From Terfezia claveryi (taxonomy: Eukaryota > Ascomycota > Pezizomycetes > Pezizales > Pezizaceae), in contig WHUX01000059.1 of NCBI GenBank assembly GCA_015179025.1, positions 1-64,000 on the forward strand: a DNA stretch of 64,000 bases, in the 5' to 3' direction. Below are positions 11,294-22,320 of the stretch, piece after piece. The notes beneath the pieces were generated by a model. The model made no database searches and was not told the DNA's origin. It saw nothing but the letters and a program-made list of their open reading frames with translations. The position numbers and the translations under genes are program-made. Every line of letters begins with the position of its first letter. Positions within the stretch are counted from its first letter, which is position 1.

Positions 11294-14200
11294 ATGAGCT
11301 CGTCTGCCTTCTGCTCAGCGCTGGGCAAGGCTTTGGCCCGCTGCCCCCTGAGCCCTCTTGCCGTTGCTCGGCTCAATTCGACCTTTACGACCGTACAACA
11401 GCAGCAGACGTCCGAGGCCGGAAAGCCCCCCCACCACACCCCTCTGGCGCCTCCCAAACAGCCCAGCTCCCGCACCGTGAACGAGCCTGGCTGCCCCACA
11501 CGCCCCAGCCCTCTTTCGACCCGTCATGGGAGAAAAATACCGAAGCTTCTTCTCACACTAAGGGACCTCAAATTGGCCCAGGATATCCCAGGGCCTGCAC
11601 GCGGGAAGCGGAACTTGGTGCACACGGATCCAAAAGCCCCTAAAAAGAGAGCCTTGCGGCGCCAAGAGGACAGAGAATGGGCGAGTAAGCATGGAAAGCC
11701 TGCAAAGAAGCACCCGCGGGTATTGCCATATCATGAGCAAGTCCGGAGATACAAGCTCGAATTAGCCAGGTTCGACTTAATCCCGGTAATGAAGGAGGGA
11801 GCCACGTTTTCCCGGAGGAAGGGTAAGAGGTGTGAAAAATTGTCGCTCTCAAGTATCACCAGGGAATATATGGAAGCGGTGGCGTGGTTCACGAAATGCT
11901 CTTTCTCGCCATTTTACAAAGGCTCTTGGGGACCACGAATCTACACAGGCCTAGACCCTGACATTGTGGTCATTACCAAGACATTCACCTACAAGAACCG
12001 ATGGTTTTTGCAGTCAAAGGGCTACGATCCATGGGACGTGGTTGTCTGGGGGTGGATTCTTGTGGCGAAAGATGCAGAGCAGGCTGGATGGAGAATGAAG
12101 ATTTACCAAGATGGACTTCCCAAAAGAAAACCCAAGGAAATTGAGAAGGTTGCAACAAAACTGCAAGTTGCTGTAGATGATATGTCATCTAGGAGTGAAG
12201 CCAGGCTTTCAATTGATACAGACCCAACGGAGGCTCCCACCTTAAAATGTGATGATCCTGAACCTCCGGTGCCGAAGGGAATATCTCCCATTGCCCCACC
12301 GAAACCTTTCCCCTCATTTCTCATACTTCACACCATACGTAGGAAGCCACTCTCCCGTACTACGCTGAACTACATAATTGCTGGTGGTTCAACCTTCCTT
12401 TCACAGCTAGGTTCTGACTACAAAAGCAAGACCCTTTTCATAGTTCGGCTTTTGCGACGTATCCAGGAGGAAAATATTCTAGCCCTTCCTTATCTTGTCC
12501 AGCTGATCGTCACGCATCTTGAGCTGACGCCAAACACATCGGTCCAGCACCTCACGTTTCTCTATAATCGCCTTTTGTCTTTGATTGCAAGGCCATCACA
12601 TGAACGGCCTTTCCAGTATCATCCTCTGATTCAGCAGAGTCAATTTATGCTACTTCGCCAGATGAGTGCTATCAACATCTTGATCACAAGAGAAGGCTAC
12701 CGGGCAATAATATCCGTCCAGCTTGCTCGTGCAAAGACAACAGAGGAAAGAGAGAGGATCAAAGGAATGAAAATGTCGTGGCCGCCGTGGCAGGAGGAGA
12801 GGGATGCGTGGAGTGATAAACTTGACCGGGGTAGGGTCACTCGGGCTGGGGTAGTTTTAAGGCAGATGAAGGAGGCGGGATACGCAATGAAAGGATGGGA
12901 TTCCGCGGCAGCTATTCTGGCAGGAGAAGATACAGACCGGACACCTACGATTGCTACGAGAACATACCTGAGGCTTCCTCCCTCTAGCACTATCGCGAAG
13001 GGCAAAGAGAAATTTGAAAGAGGAAGCAAGGCAAAGCAGGTTCCGGTGGCCGGTGAACGAATAAGCAGCATGACGGGAAACAAGAAACTAGAAACCCAGC
13101 GACCTGCTTCCCACCATGGCAGAGGAGAGGAGTTAGTTTGGCGAGCTCGTATTCGGGCTACCCGTACACTCGAAGAGGCTTGGGCTATATTTCTAGACGC
13201 CCGAAATAATCTTAACCCTACAGGAGGGATGTACCAGGAGCTGTCCGAAAAGGTGATAGCAGCTGAGCGTTTGCATAGAGAGAAGGAAGAAGAAAAGAGA
13301 AAATTCAATATCCCCGTTCCGGGTGAGGAAACCGGTGAAGGTTCCAATAGAGATCCCTCACCATCCGAGGATCCATCCACAATGGAATTTCTTCTTAGCC
13401 TCCCGAAGTGGTTGACTCCAGAACAGAGATTAATGCTTCTTCGTAATCATGCCAATGAGCTGCGTATGAAGCAGCTGCAAGAGGAGAAGTATCGTCCTGG
13501 AAATCCTGTCCCAGGAGAAGGCAAAGAGGTTTTACCTGCGCCCTTTTCTCCATCAGAGGGAGGCGTACATCTACCTATAACCCCACCAACACTCACTAGT
13601 CTTTACCATATGATGCATCAGGATAACTTTCAGCCAACCCAGGAAATGCTCATACTTCTCGTTAAAAAAGCCCGGGATATGGAAACCGCAGATAGACTTC
13701 TCGGTAAGGAGCTTGTCCATGAGATATGGAGCGGCTATGATCCTCTTTCTTCGAATAGGAAACTCAAGAGGCCAAATTGGAGACTTCTCACAGCGTATCT
13801 GCAGGCATTGATCAACAGTGGATTTATTCAGCGAGCGGTCCGACTTTTGATTATCACGAGCATGAGGAAAGACAGTCTTACGTGGCGTTATTTGCCTGCA
13901 TGGAATGTTACCATGAAAGCCCTGGTTGATTGGAAATTCCGTGCATATCCTATCTCATGGAAACGTACACGTGCTTTGGTAGAGTCGAATGTGGAGCAGC
14001 GCAAGAGTTGGCTGTACCTAGTATGGAAGCTATACGTGCATATGCGTGATTTGAAGATTGATATTGATGGGCAGACAATGATGATTTTATGCACCGCCGC
14101 AAGGAAGGCCATGCAATTGGAAGAAGATGTCAGGAAGGGCAGAGGGGATAGGGAAGTTGAGGAGATACTGTGGGACGGAAGGAAGCCATGGGAACAAGTG

Positions 14201-14947
14201 GTGGACGTGTTTAGAAAACTGGTGGGGAATGTTCAATCTACGGCAGAAAGGGATACGGAGATACGAGCCTTGAGAGAGAAGGCGATGGACTTCAACAAGT
14301 GGGATGGCGGGAGGGAGGCAGCTAAGGAAGAAGAGAAACCGGAGCCAGTCCCCTTCTGGGCGGAATTTGATGAGGCCAAAGATGAGCCTATGATTGTTCC
14401 TGCCGCACTTACTGAACTTTCGAATCACCCTCAATTAGACGCATCCATCGATCCAGATTACTATACCCCATACCCACCCCCACCCCCACCTCCGCCTGCT
14501 CGCATCCCCGAACCGGATAATTCCGCCGCAGTCATTGCAAGCAGATATAGTCCTCCATTATACGTCCCTAATTTTGCAGTTCTACATACTTATATCCGCG
14601 CCCTAGGTTTTGCGGGACAGAAAAAGGAAGTTATCTCGACATTATCTTGGATGGCGAGGTTAGCTCGGGGAGAGGGGAATAGTGGAGGAATAAGCCTGCC
14701 ATTGAAGGGGACAAGTGAGGTTGGGACTACAGAAGGGGAGAAGAGAAGAGTGAGGACGTGTATAATTGCTGTAAGAAGTTTTTTGGAGGAAGAAGGTGTT
14801 CAGGGGGGTGGAGAGTGGCAGGAGGTGGCGAGGATGCTCGTGGATGGGAAAGGGGGAGAGGGTGAGCGTGGGGAGGAGAAATTGTGGGGAGGCTGGCCGT
14901 CGGCTGAGGAGGTGGAGAAGTATAAGAAACAGGGCATGAGGGGGTAG
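11294..14947 (+). CDS. large mitochondrial-type protein, possibly helical-repeat (PPR-like)
   Basis: A single uninterrupted frame of 1217 codons starts at an ATG. The first 35 residues (MSSSAFCSALGKALARCPL and following) carry Arg but no acidic residue and look like a mitochondrial presequence. The next 150 residues are very basic. A Trp/Tyr-rich block (KGYDPWDVVVWGWILVAKDA, about residues 240-260) is followed by long predicted helical stretches with short motifs such as LVQLIVTHLELTP, AGVVLRQMKEAGYAMKGWD and LLTAYLQALINSGFIQRAVR. These read like degenerate pentatricopeptide-type helix pairs. A poly-Pro run lies near residue 1060. Large proteins of this kind in fungi often act in mitochondrial RNA processing or translation. 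That role is inferred, and no specific orthologue is named. The frame is intact, unlike several neighbours. Confidence 0.8.
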   Translation: MSSSAFCSALGKALARCPLSPLAVARLNSTFTTVQQQQTSEAGKPPHHTPLAPPKQPSSRTVNEPGCPTRPSPLSTRHGRKIPKLLLTLRDLKLAQDIPGPARGKRNLVHTDPKAPKKRALRRQEDREWASKHGKPAKKHPRVLPYHEQVRRYKLELARFDLIPVMKEGATFSRRKGKRCEKLSLSSITREYMEAVAWFTKCSFSPFYKGSWGPRIYTGLDPDIVVITKTFTYKNRWFLQSKGYDPWDVVVWGWILVAKDAEQAGWRMKIYQDGLPKRKPKEIEKVATKLQVAVDDMSSRSEARLSIDTDPTEAPTLKCDDPEPPVPKGISPIAPPKPFPSFLILHTIRRKPLSRTTLNYIIAGGSTFLSQLGSDYKSKTLFIVRLLRRIQEENILALPYLVQLIVTHLELTPNTSVQHLTFLYNRLLSLIARPSHERPFQYHPLIQQSQFMLLRQMSAINILITREGYRAIISVQLARAKTTEERERIKGMKMSWPPWQEERDAWSDKLDRGRVTRAGVVLRQMKEAGYAMKGWDSAAAILAGEDTDRTPTIATRTYLRLPPSSTIAKGKEKFERGSKAKQVPVAGERISSMTGNKKLETQRPASHHGRGEELVWRARIRATRTLEEAWAIFLDARNNLNPTGGMYQELSEKVIAAERLHREKEEEKRKFNIPVPGEETGEGSNRDPSPSEDPSTMEFLLSLPKWLTPEQRLMLLRNHANELRMKQLQEEKYRPGNPVPGEGKEVLPAPFSPSEGGVHLPITPPTLTSLYHMMHQDNFQPTQEMLILLVKKARDMETADRLLGKELVHEIWSGYDPLSSNRKLKRPNWRLLTAYLQALINSGFIQRAVRLLIITSMRKDSLTWRYLPAWNVTMKALVDWKFRAYPISWKRTRALVESNVEQRKSWLYLVWKLYVHMRDLKIDIDGQTMMILCTAARKAMQLEEDVRKGRGDREVEEILWDGRKPWEQVVDVFRKLVGNVQSTAERDTEIRALREKAMDFNKWDGGREAAKEEEKPEPVPFWAEFDEAKDEPMIVPAALTELSNHPQLDASIDPDYYTPYPPPPPPPPARIPEPDNSAAVIASRYSPPLYVPNFAVLHTYIRALGFAGQKKEVISTLSWMARLARGEGNSGGISLPLKGTSEVGTTEGEKRRVRTCIIAVRSFLEEEGVQGGGEWQEVARMLVDGKGGEGERGEEKLWGGWPSAEEVEKYKKQGMRG

Positions 14948-16615
14948 AAAATACATTTATATTATCTTGACATTTGAATATTATATCTTTACAACATATT
15001 GAGTTTTGGACCTTTCTCATATTATGATGGTGTGATAGTCTGGTTGTGCGTGTGAAGAAGTCGAAGATGGCGGGCGCAAACCTTCAAGCCAAAAGGACAA
15101 TTTACAAGGACAACGACACATGCGGAGTATAGGATCATCCTCTCTCGACGAGGTCTTCTAGAGTGAAGCAGTGAAATCGGGTACCAAGACGTATTCTTGT
15201 TCTCCACCAAACCTTCAATCCTGCTTCTTCGGCCGTTTGGAAGACAGTGCTATGCTCTACATACCCTAGACATCGGCGTCATTATACTCTGTACTCTTTG
15301 CTCTCCTTCGCATGTCACATGTTGTATATATTATATCAAAAACCAACAGCAATTCTACTCAATTGTAGTAGATGCAATGGTTTCATGACAGGAGCAATGC
15401 TACTGAAGGACCAAACAGAGATGCATATGGATAGGTCGTCCAAAGCTACAATACCGTGGAAGTTACCCTGAACTCTTGGAATGGTTGGCCTAGCAACGCA
15501 TTGAGTTACCCACGCGAGATGGGTGAATAATAAATCCCTGTGCCATGAATTACTTGCGTAATTTCTCATAATCGATATAGGCAACGTGTTCCTCGGATCA
15601 TCGGGCTCTTGCATTCAAGTGCGAACTACACGCGCAAATTTTGTGGGCCAGTTTGGTATTACCGAGATAACTAAGATTACCTGCCTATGTTGACTATGGT
15701 GATACTGTACATAGGTACGGGGCTGAAGTCCGCATTATCCCGCAATTACAATAGGGACATATCCATATCCCCAGTTTTGAAGTTCCAAAAAGGCCCCTTC
15801 ATCCCATGTAAGGGGTTTGCATGGTCCACATGATGGCGTAGGTCGTCTCCAGAGGCACAGCCCTTGCCCAAGCTAATCTATTTATTGATTCGCTGGATGC
15901 TGCTCTATTTTTTTTTTCTTCTGTCATTGGGCGCCAGACACGCACGCAACCCAGGTTGGGGTATTACAAGGACCTACGGAGTACATACATACATACATAT
16001 GTGTGTTGCTGCCCCACCCCCCTACCTTTCCAGTTCTTGCTTGATCAGATCTGCTTTTGGTCCATCTTCCATCTATTGTGCTGTGTTTTCTTACGATTAC
16101 GACTCACGACTGTTGCGTGGCTAGGTATAGCCACGAAGGGCCGAAGGTAGGGACCGTTTCGTTTCGTTTTGCTTGGTGTAACGAAATTGACGGCAACGCA
16201 GCTGTACACAAGTCACAGGAATAAAAATCAACGTTTTGTATCTGGTAACCGGTCGCAGCGTTCACGCCCCACTATAGAAAACGACTTCTATATGAGCGTC
16301 GAAGGGGTCTAGGGCAAAAGTACAAAAGGAAGATCGTAGGGAAAGGAAGGAGGCGGATAGGTGCAGCTGAGCGGTCGCTTAAGCGCGCGCAGGGGGCCGG
16401 TGTTAATAGCATCGCCTCAGCCGCGAATTCAGTTCACCTCGCGATCGCGACACTACCGTATATACCACTCCTTACTTCCACGACGACTCGGGGAATCTCG
16501 CTCCTCCAATTAACCCCGGGCAGCCCCACACCCCCACCAACCGTTCCCCCAAAACCCCCCCTCAACCGCCAAATTGTCTTCGCCATCGTACACCACCGTC
16601 ACCGGCTCCAGCCCG
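14948..16615. other. intergenic region
   Basis: This is the 3' flank of the mitochondrial-type gene and the 5' flank of the MARVEL-like gene. A short CATA microsatellite is at about 15984-15999 and a pyrimidine-rich CCCC-containing leader lies just before 16570. I see no credible ORF or RNA gene. Confidence 0.4.
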
Positions 16616-17246
16616 ATGGGGTCCCACTCGGTTATCGAGCGGGTGGTGATCGGCCGCAAAAAACGCTACCGGTGGGACGAGGTGGTACTTTTTGTGTTGT
16701 TGTTTATCTTTTTGGTGTGTGCGGCTGCGACGCTGGGGATGATTTCGTATATAACATATTACCAAAATAGGCAGTTTGTGATGATACCTTGGTATTTCCC
16801 CCCATGTTTAACTGTATCCCCTGCTTTCTGCGCGCAGTTCACTAACACACCACAGGTATTTCTACTTCATCATAATAACCTGCGTCCTCACAATCATCTT
16901 CGTCTTCACCGTCTGGGTCCTCTATTCCATCCAACTCCTCCTCCCCATCCTTGTAATGCTGTTCTCCTTTATCCTCTTCGTTCTCTGGATCACCAGCCTA
17001 GTCAAGCAATCTATCGAGCTCTGGGGCCCCCAGGGCTCAATAAATGACTACTGCGTGAGATATGTGTATAACGATGCTATCTGGGCGTCGCCAGGGCAGA
17101 ATAGGGATACGTGGGCAAGGATTCAACAAGAGGGGGTCTGTAATTTGTGGAAGACGACGTTTGCGTTGGAGTTGATTGCGACGTTTTTGTTTTTGTATAT
17201 GATTTTTATGAGTTGGCAGGTTATTAGGAGTGCGAGATATGGATAG
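16616..17246 (+). CDS. MARVEL-like four-helix membrane protein
   Basis: Exon 1 is 16616-16791 and exon 2 is 16856-17246. The 64-bp intron runs from GTATTT to CCACAG with a CACTAAC branch site. The product is 188 residues. A short basic cytosolic N-terminus (VIGRKKRYRWDEV) precedes hydrophobic segments at about residues 24-46 (VLFVLLFIFLVCAAATLGMI), 60-80, 84-105 and 158-180, the topology of fungal MARVEL-domain proteins. The extracytosolic loop has W, C and aromatic residues (GQNRDTWARIQQEGVCNLWK). Such proteins sit in the plasma membrane or vesicles, and their role here is unknown. The first ATG in this frame was chosen; the frame is open further upstream but has no ATG there, so an upstream exon is possible. 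Confidence 0.7.
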
Positions 17247-18555
17247 GTAGAGGTTGGGGGGAGGGGGGAGGGGGAGGGGGGAGTGAGGGAGATGATGAAA
17301 AGATAGGAGAGGAGTTGGCGACTTCGTGTGAGATAAGGTGAGATGCGGCCTTGGGTGGGTCGAGGGGTTGGCTTTTTGGTTATGTTTTTTTTCTCTTTTT
17401 CTTTTTGCTTTTTCATTCTTTGATTTTATGAGATGAGAGTACTACAATATGTATATGCGGTCATGTCTTCGTATTATATCATGTCATACCGGACCATACC
17501 CATTGCCAGATGAAATGGATGATAATACCATACTTTTTCTCAGATGTGGTTTGTGCAGCGAGAATGTGCATAGCTTGAGTCGGATTACGGCTCAGGTTCA
17601 GGGTAATGTCGCAACTGCAGAGGTTCACTACATACCTAGCGTTACTTTAACCTACATATCCTATACATTTGCTCGCTACTAGCTAGCTGGGTATTGCTGG
17701 AAGTAAAGTAGATCATAATTATCCCTAGGGTAGCATTCCAACCTAAATTACCAATCATCAGGTTCCTCAAAACCGAACGGGGCATTATTTATGCTTGTGT
17801 ATTTCGTCTGATATTATATCTATATCATTCACAAAGTACTAGTACTTGGTATATCCTATCTAGTTGTTTTGCTCATTATTTCTTTGCCCTCTTCACTCTC
17901 ACTTGTTTGGAATCAAGCATCTACAACCAACATTCACCAGTTAGCTCATCGATGCCGCGGATGTTCAATTTGTTGAATAGGGTAATCTACGCCGGTTAAG
18001 CAAGGATGTCACGGCTAGATGAGGAAAGTTAAATAAGGAAGCGAAGGGCTCCAAAGGAAACGTCCTGGAAATTGGGGCGGTTATATTCGGAAGAAAAGTT
18101 ATGAAGTCGTTATTGCTGTTGTCTATTTAAGGTCCACTGTTCTCCCCCTCGTCTTTTTCGGATCATCTAGACTCCATAGATATTAGCGCAATAACGAACT
18201 TTATTGCCCTCTATTTGTAAGATTACGAGGTTATGCAGCGGAGGAATCTTGAAGAGAATCGTGCAGAGAGCTATCAAAGGTATCGCTATAGACTTATTCG
18301 CTATGGTCCTTGTGTTCTACCTTCTAAAGAGATATTTTTCCTGCCGGCTCTTTTATCCTTCGCGGTCCTTTCCCAATTGCCCCAATTAGGGATCCCGGTA
18401 TTGCTTCCTGCATTCCCAATTGCCTTCTTTTGGTTGCTTACTCCCGTGACCCTTCATAGGTACTAGCGAGAGTTTATTCACAACACTATTATCATCACCA
18501 GGCTGTGTACTTTTATTTTCAACACCAAGCAATCGACATTTTCCAAAGAACGATG
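17247..18555. other. intergenic region entering the repeat island
   Basis: A purine-rich tract (GGGAGGGGGGA type) follows the MARVEL-like gene at about 17252-17292. A T-rich stretch near 17385-17420 may hold the polyadenylation region. No supported gene is present up to the copia fragment at 18556. Confidence 0.4.
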
Positions 18556-18745
18556 GCATCCATCCGTCAGCACCCATCCAGTCTCTCACGCATCCTTTAA
18601 GCCACCCAAGGCTACGGAGAACCTCAAGAACGAAAATAACTACAATTCATGGTCCATGGAAGTCAGCATGCTTCTTCGTCTAGCCGGGTTAGACAATGCA
18701 ATCGAAGGCCCTACCACGCCCACAAGAACGTTTCAACTCCACTAG
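18556..18745 (+). pseudogene. Ty1/copia gag fragment
   Basis: The frame ending at the TAG at 18743 reads NLKNENNYNSWSMEVSMLLR followed by LAGLDNAIEG. This matches the N-terminal gag pattern of fungal copia elements: a short N-Y-x-x-W segment followed by a hydrophobic helix. Only about 60 codons remain and no other element part adjoins it. A second copia remnant lies at 26504-27690 and could belong to the same family. Confidence 0.55.
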
Positions 18746-19100
18746 TCGACAAAGCTTATTCTTGTTAATTAGTAATTAGTATACTAGTTAGCAACTAATA
18801 AATATAGAAGCTTAATCATACCGAGGGTCTCAAACCTCCAACCCCCCCCCCCTTCTGGCTAACCCCCTCCTGGCTAACCCCCCTCTTGGCTAACCCCTCT
18901 CCTCCCACCTACCCCGGCTATCCCCCCCCGACGTACTCCTCCGCCCTATCCCTTGGCCCCCTAGCCCTTCTCCCCCCAACTTCAACTTCCGGAGCCGAGC
19001 CCGGAAGAGTTACAGGCCTCGTTGAAGGCCAGGAAGACCTGGCGGAAGTCGAAGTCGATTGATGGTGTACAAACAAATCAAAATAATCAGTTGGAGCAGG
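18746..19100. other. low-complexity C-rich spacer
   Basis: It contains repeated CTGGCTAACCCCC-like units (about 18840-18935) followed by a C-rich stretch. No ORF is supported. Confidence 0.4.
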
Positions 19101-19419
19101 ATGATTATCGACTTCATTATAATCAAAATAGTTGATTCATTCCTATTTCGTAGCTGTTAGCTAATCTCACTACCAGCTTGAACAGATGATTGGGGCCATC
19201 AAGCTTCGAATGGGTTCGATGGGATAGCAAAGAAACACTCACTCTTTGGAGTGGTTGATGATTATCGACTTCATTATAATCAAAATAGTTGATTCATTCC
19301 TATTTCGTAGCTGTTAGCTAATCTCACTACCAGCTTGAACAGATGATTGGGGCCATCAAGCTTCGAAATATCTGGGTTCGATGGGGTAGCAAAGAAACAC
19401 TCACTCTTGGAAGTGGTTA
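19101..19419. repeat. 157-bp tandem duplication (two copies)
   Basis: Copy 1 is 19101-19257 and copy 2 is 19258-19419. Both begin ATGATTATCGACTTCATT and include GTAGCTGTTAGCTAATCTC and TAGCAAAGAAACACTCACTC. The second copy differs mainly by a 5-bp insertion (ATATC after CTTCGAA) and a few substitutions. The near identity points to a recent duplication. Confidence 0.85.
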
Positions 19420-19458
19420 GGTAGATGATTATGGCAATGGTCCCAAGAAATAGAAGTG

Positions 19459-19694
19459 CTAATAGGGATGGTAGTACCGGACGCTGATGGAGGCAAAGAA
19501 GGAAGTTGGAGGAGAAGTTGGAGGAGAAGTTGGAGGAGAAGTTGGAGGAGAAGTTGGAGGAGAGGTTGGAGGAGAAGAAGGAGGAGGAGAAGAAGAAGGG
19601 GGAGAAAAAGGTGGTGGGGCATGGGCATGGTATGGTGGTGGTGTTGGTAACTGATTTCCTAATTCGATATCTTCCGTATTAGGATACTGAGCCA
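19459..19694 (-). CDS. short Pro/Ser/Thr-repeat ORF, doubtful
   Basis: From the ATG at 19694 the minus strand reads MAQYPNTEDIELGNQLPTPP, then a Pro-rich segment with six or seven PPTS repeats, ending YYHPY before a stop at 19459. The repeat comes from a 12-bp DNA minisatellite. The opening motif DIELGxQxPxP recurs on the same strand at about 23335-23400, which argues that it was once coding. The function is unknown. It may be the tail of a larger broken gene whose upstream part includes the frame at 19832-20083. Confidence 0.25.
19502..19580. repeat. 12-bp minisatellite (AAGTTGGAGGAG)n
   Basis: Six near-perfect copies of a 12-bp unit are followed by GGAGGA-rich decay. Read on the minus strand it encodes repeated Pro-Pro-Thr-Ser. 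Confidence 0.85.
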
Positions 19695-19831
19695 TCTTGC
19701 GCTTGAGAGGTATGTTCTTTAAGAAAAGAGAAACTACAGCTGCAAAATACGAGAACAGCTGGCAATTTGTAGTCTCAGGCCGGTGACCCACGTGTAGAGA
19801 CCAAGTGAAGCATCAATATAAACAACCTTAA

Positions 19832-20083
19832 TTAAGCTCTGCCCCAGCCAATTTTGTATTGGAAAATAAGAACATCTTGTAAAATAGGAGTCTCGCTGGG
19901 ACTTGGCTCCAGGGGGTTATTTACAAGTGCGGAGAGATCATGGAGGTCATATATCTTCACTACCACCTCGGGCGGATCTCCCCAATATGATTCCTTATTG
20001 CGGAGGATCACACCAAAAGTTCTTTTCCTCCTTCGGGGTTTGGGAATTTTGCATATGCAATGCCCATGTACCGCATGGAACAT
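19832..20083 (-). pseudogene. 83-codon orphan reading frame, doubtful
   Basis: An ATG at 20083 opens a frame with ordinary protein composition (KIPKPRRRKRTFGVILRNKE, VVVKIYDLHDLSALVNNP) and a stop at 19832. No domain is recognised. Its position between repeats and upstream of the PPTS ORF suggests a fragment of a decayed gene. Confidence 0.25.
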
Positions 20084-20991
20084 TATTCAGCTCCAAAATG
20101 AGTTCTAATGACAAGGAGTTTTATACCAGCCATGTAGCAATTCGTTTTGCCTTTACTGTTGCTCGCCTGCTACCCTGAGTAGCTTCTTTGGGTGCAGAAC
20201 GTCTTAATTGTCCCCTATGTTGCAGTATGCAGCGTCGGGAGAGTATGCCAAGCTAATACCTATGCGGAGCGATTTGGCGTATGCATCACTAATGCAGCAG
20301 GCTTGGCATACTCCGTGTTAGGTATATTCAAGGTAGATGGCTATATTCAGGGCAGAGTACAGCAACAGTAAGGTAAAGCTCACCACTACCCCGTTACGGG
20401 GGTTGTGCCTATGCGCTCCCAAATGTACTTCAGCAACGCTCTCCGCCGAGTAAGTCATGGCATGTTGACGAATGCTAAGACGTGATCTCGATGTTACACA
20501 TGCTTCGCCCCATGTACACTGTTCTCTCATACTAACGAAACCCCTTACCCCAACCACCACTAAGAAGTTATCGCGCCAGGGCGAATTTCGATACGGAGGT
20601 GACAAGGAACTTTGGAAATGGAGTGCTCGATGAGTGAAGGTGTGTGCAAATTATGATTCGAAAATAGGTTCCTCAGATCGTGATGGTCGGATTTTCTCTC
20701 TGGCCGCTAACGTAAGTCCCCAAGGATCTGTAAATGCCGTCGCTCGCTCTTGGAGAATGCTGAGTATGGCAGGTTTGATGCGGTTGTATTCATTGATTGC
20801 CGGCTAGTACGTCTCCCCTGTGATTGTGACTAGCTGGGAATCCGATCCAGCAGCCCGGAATGATCCAGAGTGTCTGTCAAGTTCGAATTGAGCTGGTCGA
20901 AAATGTAACTATTTCCGATGAATTTTAAGCTTTGCTGAATCCGGTAGACTCTGGCTTGGGCTTTCTTCCAATGGGGTTGTCATTTTAAATA
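20084..20991. other. spacer without supported genes
   Basis: Only short open stretches occur and none has a recognisable motif. The composition is intermediate between genic and TE sequence. Confidence 0.3.
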
Positions 20992-21594
20992 TTAGTAGAC
21001 TGAGTTAGCTGAATAAAGCTCCGGAGACATTATTTGAACATACCCTCTTACACGATAGGGTCCTGGCATCATTCGCAACCCCCTCCCACAAATATCATTC
21101 AACCACTCATTAATCCTTAAATTCCTCTCCCTCCTCTTCTTCTGTTCCTCCTCCAACCACCTCCTTACATACTCCTTTTCCGTCTCATAAATCGCCGCCA
21201 TCCTCCATCGCCTCGCCCCCCTAAGGCCATGTGCCCCCAAACCCGGCGAATAACCCCTCAAACACGCCCCTGGAGTTGCGGTGTTCCTCAAAATACCCAA
21301 CATATTGAATCTAAGATTATCGTGGTTACTATTGGAGAGAAGTTGAAGATGACTGGTATAAAATTGTAGTCGGTTACGGCCCGATGATATGACACATACA
21401 TTGGGATTAAAACTCTTCCAGATTTTATCCCATGGGAGATGGACAAGCTCGTCAACTAGGATCCAACTTGGCACTCGATCCAGAAACCTCTGGCCATCTG
21501 CATGCATGGGTCTAACCAGTTCTCCAAACCCCTCCGGTATAGTATTGACATAATCATCCTTACCACCGACGCCTAACATAGACCTGCCAACCAT
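20992..21594 (-). CDS. hypothetical protein, 200 residues
   Basis: An ATG at 21594 opens 200 codons without introns. Visible features are a DRVPSWILVDELVHLPWDK segment, hydrophobic and basic mixed sequence (NVCVISSGRNRLQFYTSHLQ) and a strongly charged helix (EKEYVRRWLEEEQKKRRERN) near the C-terminus. I do not recognise a family. It lies between a repeat-rich stretch and a minisatellite array, so it may be a TE-associated or lineage-specific gene. The frame extends a little upstream of the ATG, so a 5' exon could be missing. Length and composition make chance less likely, but coding status is unproven. Confidence 0.4.
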   Translation of the reverse strand: MVGRSMLGVGGKDDYVNTIPEGFGELVRPMHADGQRFLDRVPSWILVDELVHLPWDKIWKSFNPNVCVISSGRNRLQFYTSHLQLLSNSNHDNLRFNMLGILRNTATPGACLRGYSPGLGAHGLRGARRWRMAAIYETEKEYVRRWLEEEQKKRRERNLRINEWLNDICGRGLRMMPGPYRVRGYVQIMSPELYSANSVY

Positions 21595-21659
21595 AGTTCT
21601 AAAACTACCACCTCTACTCGCCTTCCTCCTAACAAATCATGAGCCGGTCCTGAGAATAG

Positions 21660-21850
21660 TAGTATATCGGAGTGGACATTGGAGATATGGAACCGTCGAC
21701 ATCGGAGCTATAGAAGTTTAGATATCGGAGCCATAAAAAGTATCGACATTGGAGCCATGGAAGAGCCATGGAAGATGTCGACATCGGAGCCATGAAAGTG
21801 TAGATATTGCAGGTATTACAGTGTCGATATTGGAGTTATCGCAGCGTCTA
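21660..21850. repeat. short degenerate repeats with GTCGACATCGGAGCC-like units
   Basis: Units such as GTCGACATCGGAGC, ATCGACATTGGAGCC and GTCGATATTGGAGTT recur about every 25-40 bp. They grade into the 92-bp array downstream. Confidence 0.6.
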
Positions 21851-21861
21851 TGCTGCTGTAG

Positions 21862-22320
21862 AGCCCAGTGAGATAGGTTAGTTATGAGCGCAGTTGTCGG
21901 AGGTCTGGCAATGCTCTCACCTATATGAACTGAACTTGCTCGGTCGCTTCTAGAACCCTGTAAGATAGATTAGTTATGCATGCACCGGTCGAAAGTCTGG
22001 CAATGCTCTCACCTATATGAACTGAACTTGCTCGGTTGCTTCCAGAACTCTGTGAGAGGGTTAGTTACACATCCACATATCGGAGGTCTGGCAATGCTCT
22101 CACCTATATGAACTGAAGTTGCTCGGTCATGAGATACGTCAGCCACGCGTGCACATATCGGAGGCCTGGCAGCGTCGATATTGGAAGTATCGTAGTGTGA
22201 TTGGCACAAGCCCTGGGACTAGAGGTATCGCAGTGACATTGCTGAAGAACTCTGTGAGATAAGTTAGTTATACGTGCACTTGTCACAGGCCTGGCAATTC
22301 TCTCACCTAGATTGCAGTTC
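21862..22320. repeat. about 92-bp minisatellite array
   Basis: The core TCTGGCAATGCTCTCACCTA recurs at about 21905, 21997 and 22088, with a more diverged copy near 22285. Spacing is 91-92 bp. Units also share TGTGAGATAGGTTAGTTAT-like and GAACTGAACTTGCTCGGT blocks. No coding function is apparent. Confidence 0.8.

Noticed and set aside
12697..13380. 227-codon minus-strand frame
   Set aside because: It is antisense to the intact 1217-codon gene and has a Ser/Leu-rich composition typical of shadow frames.
19401..19650. Leu-rich and Arg-rich frames over the 12-bp minisatellite
   Set aside because: They are alternative readings of the repeat. Only the PPTS frame has extra non-repeat support, and even that is weak.
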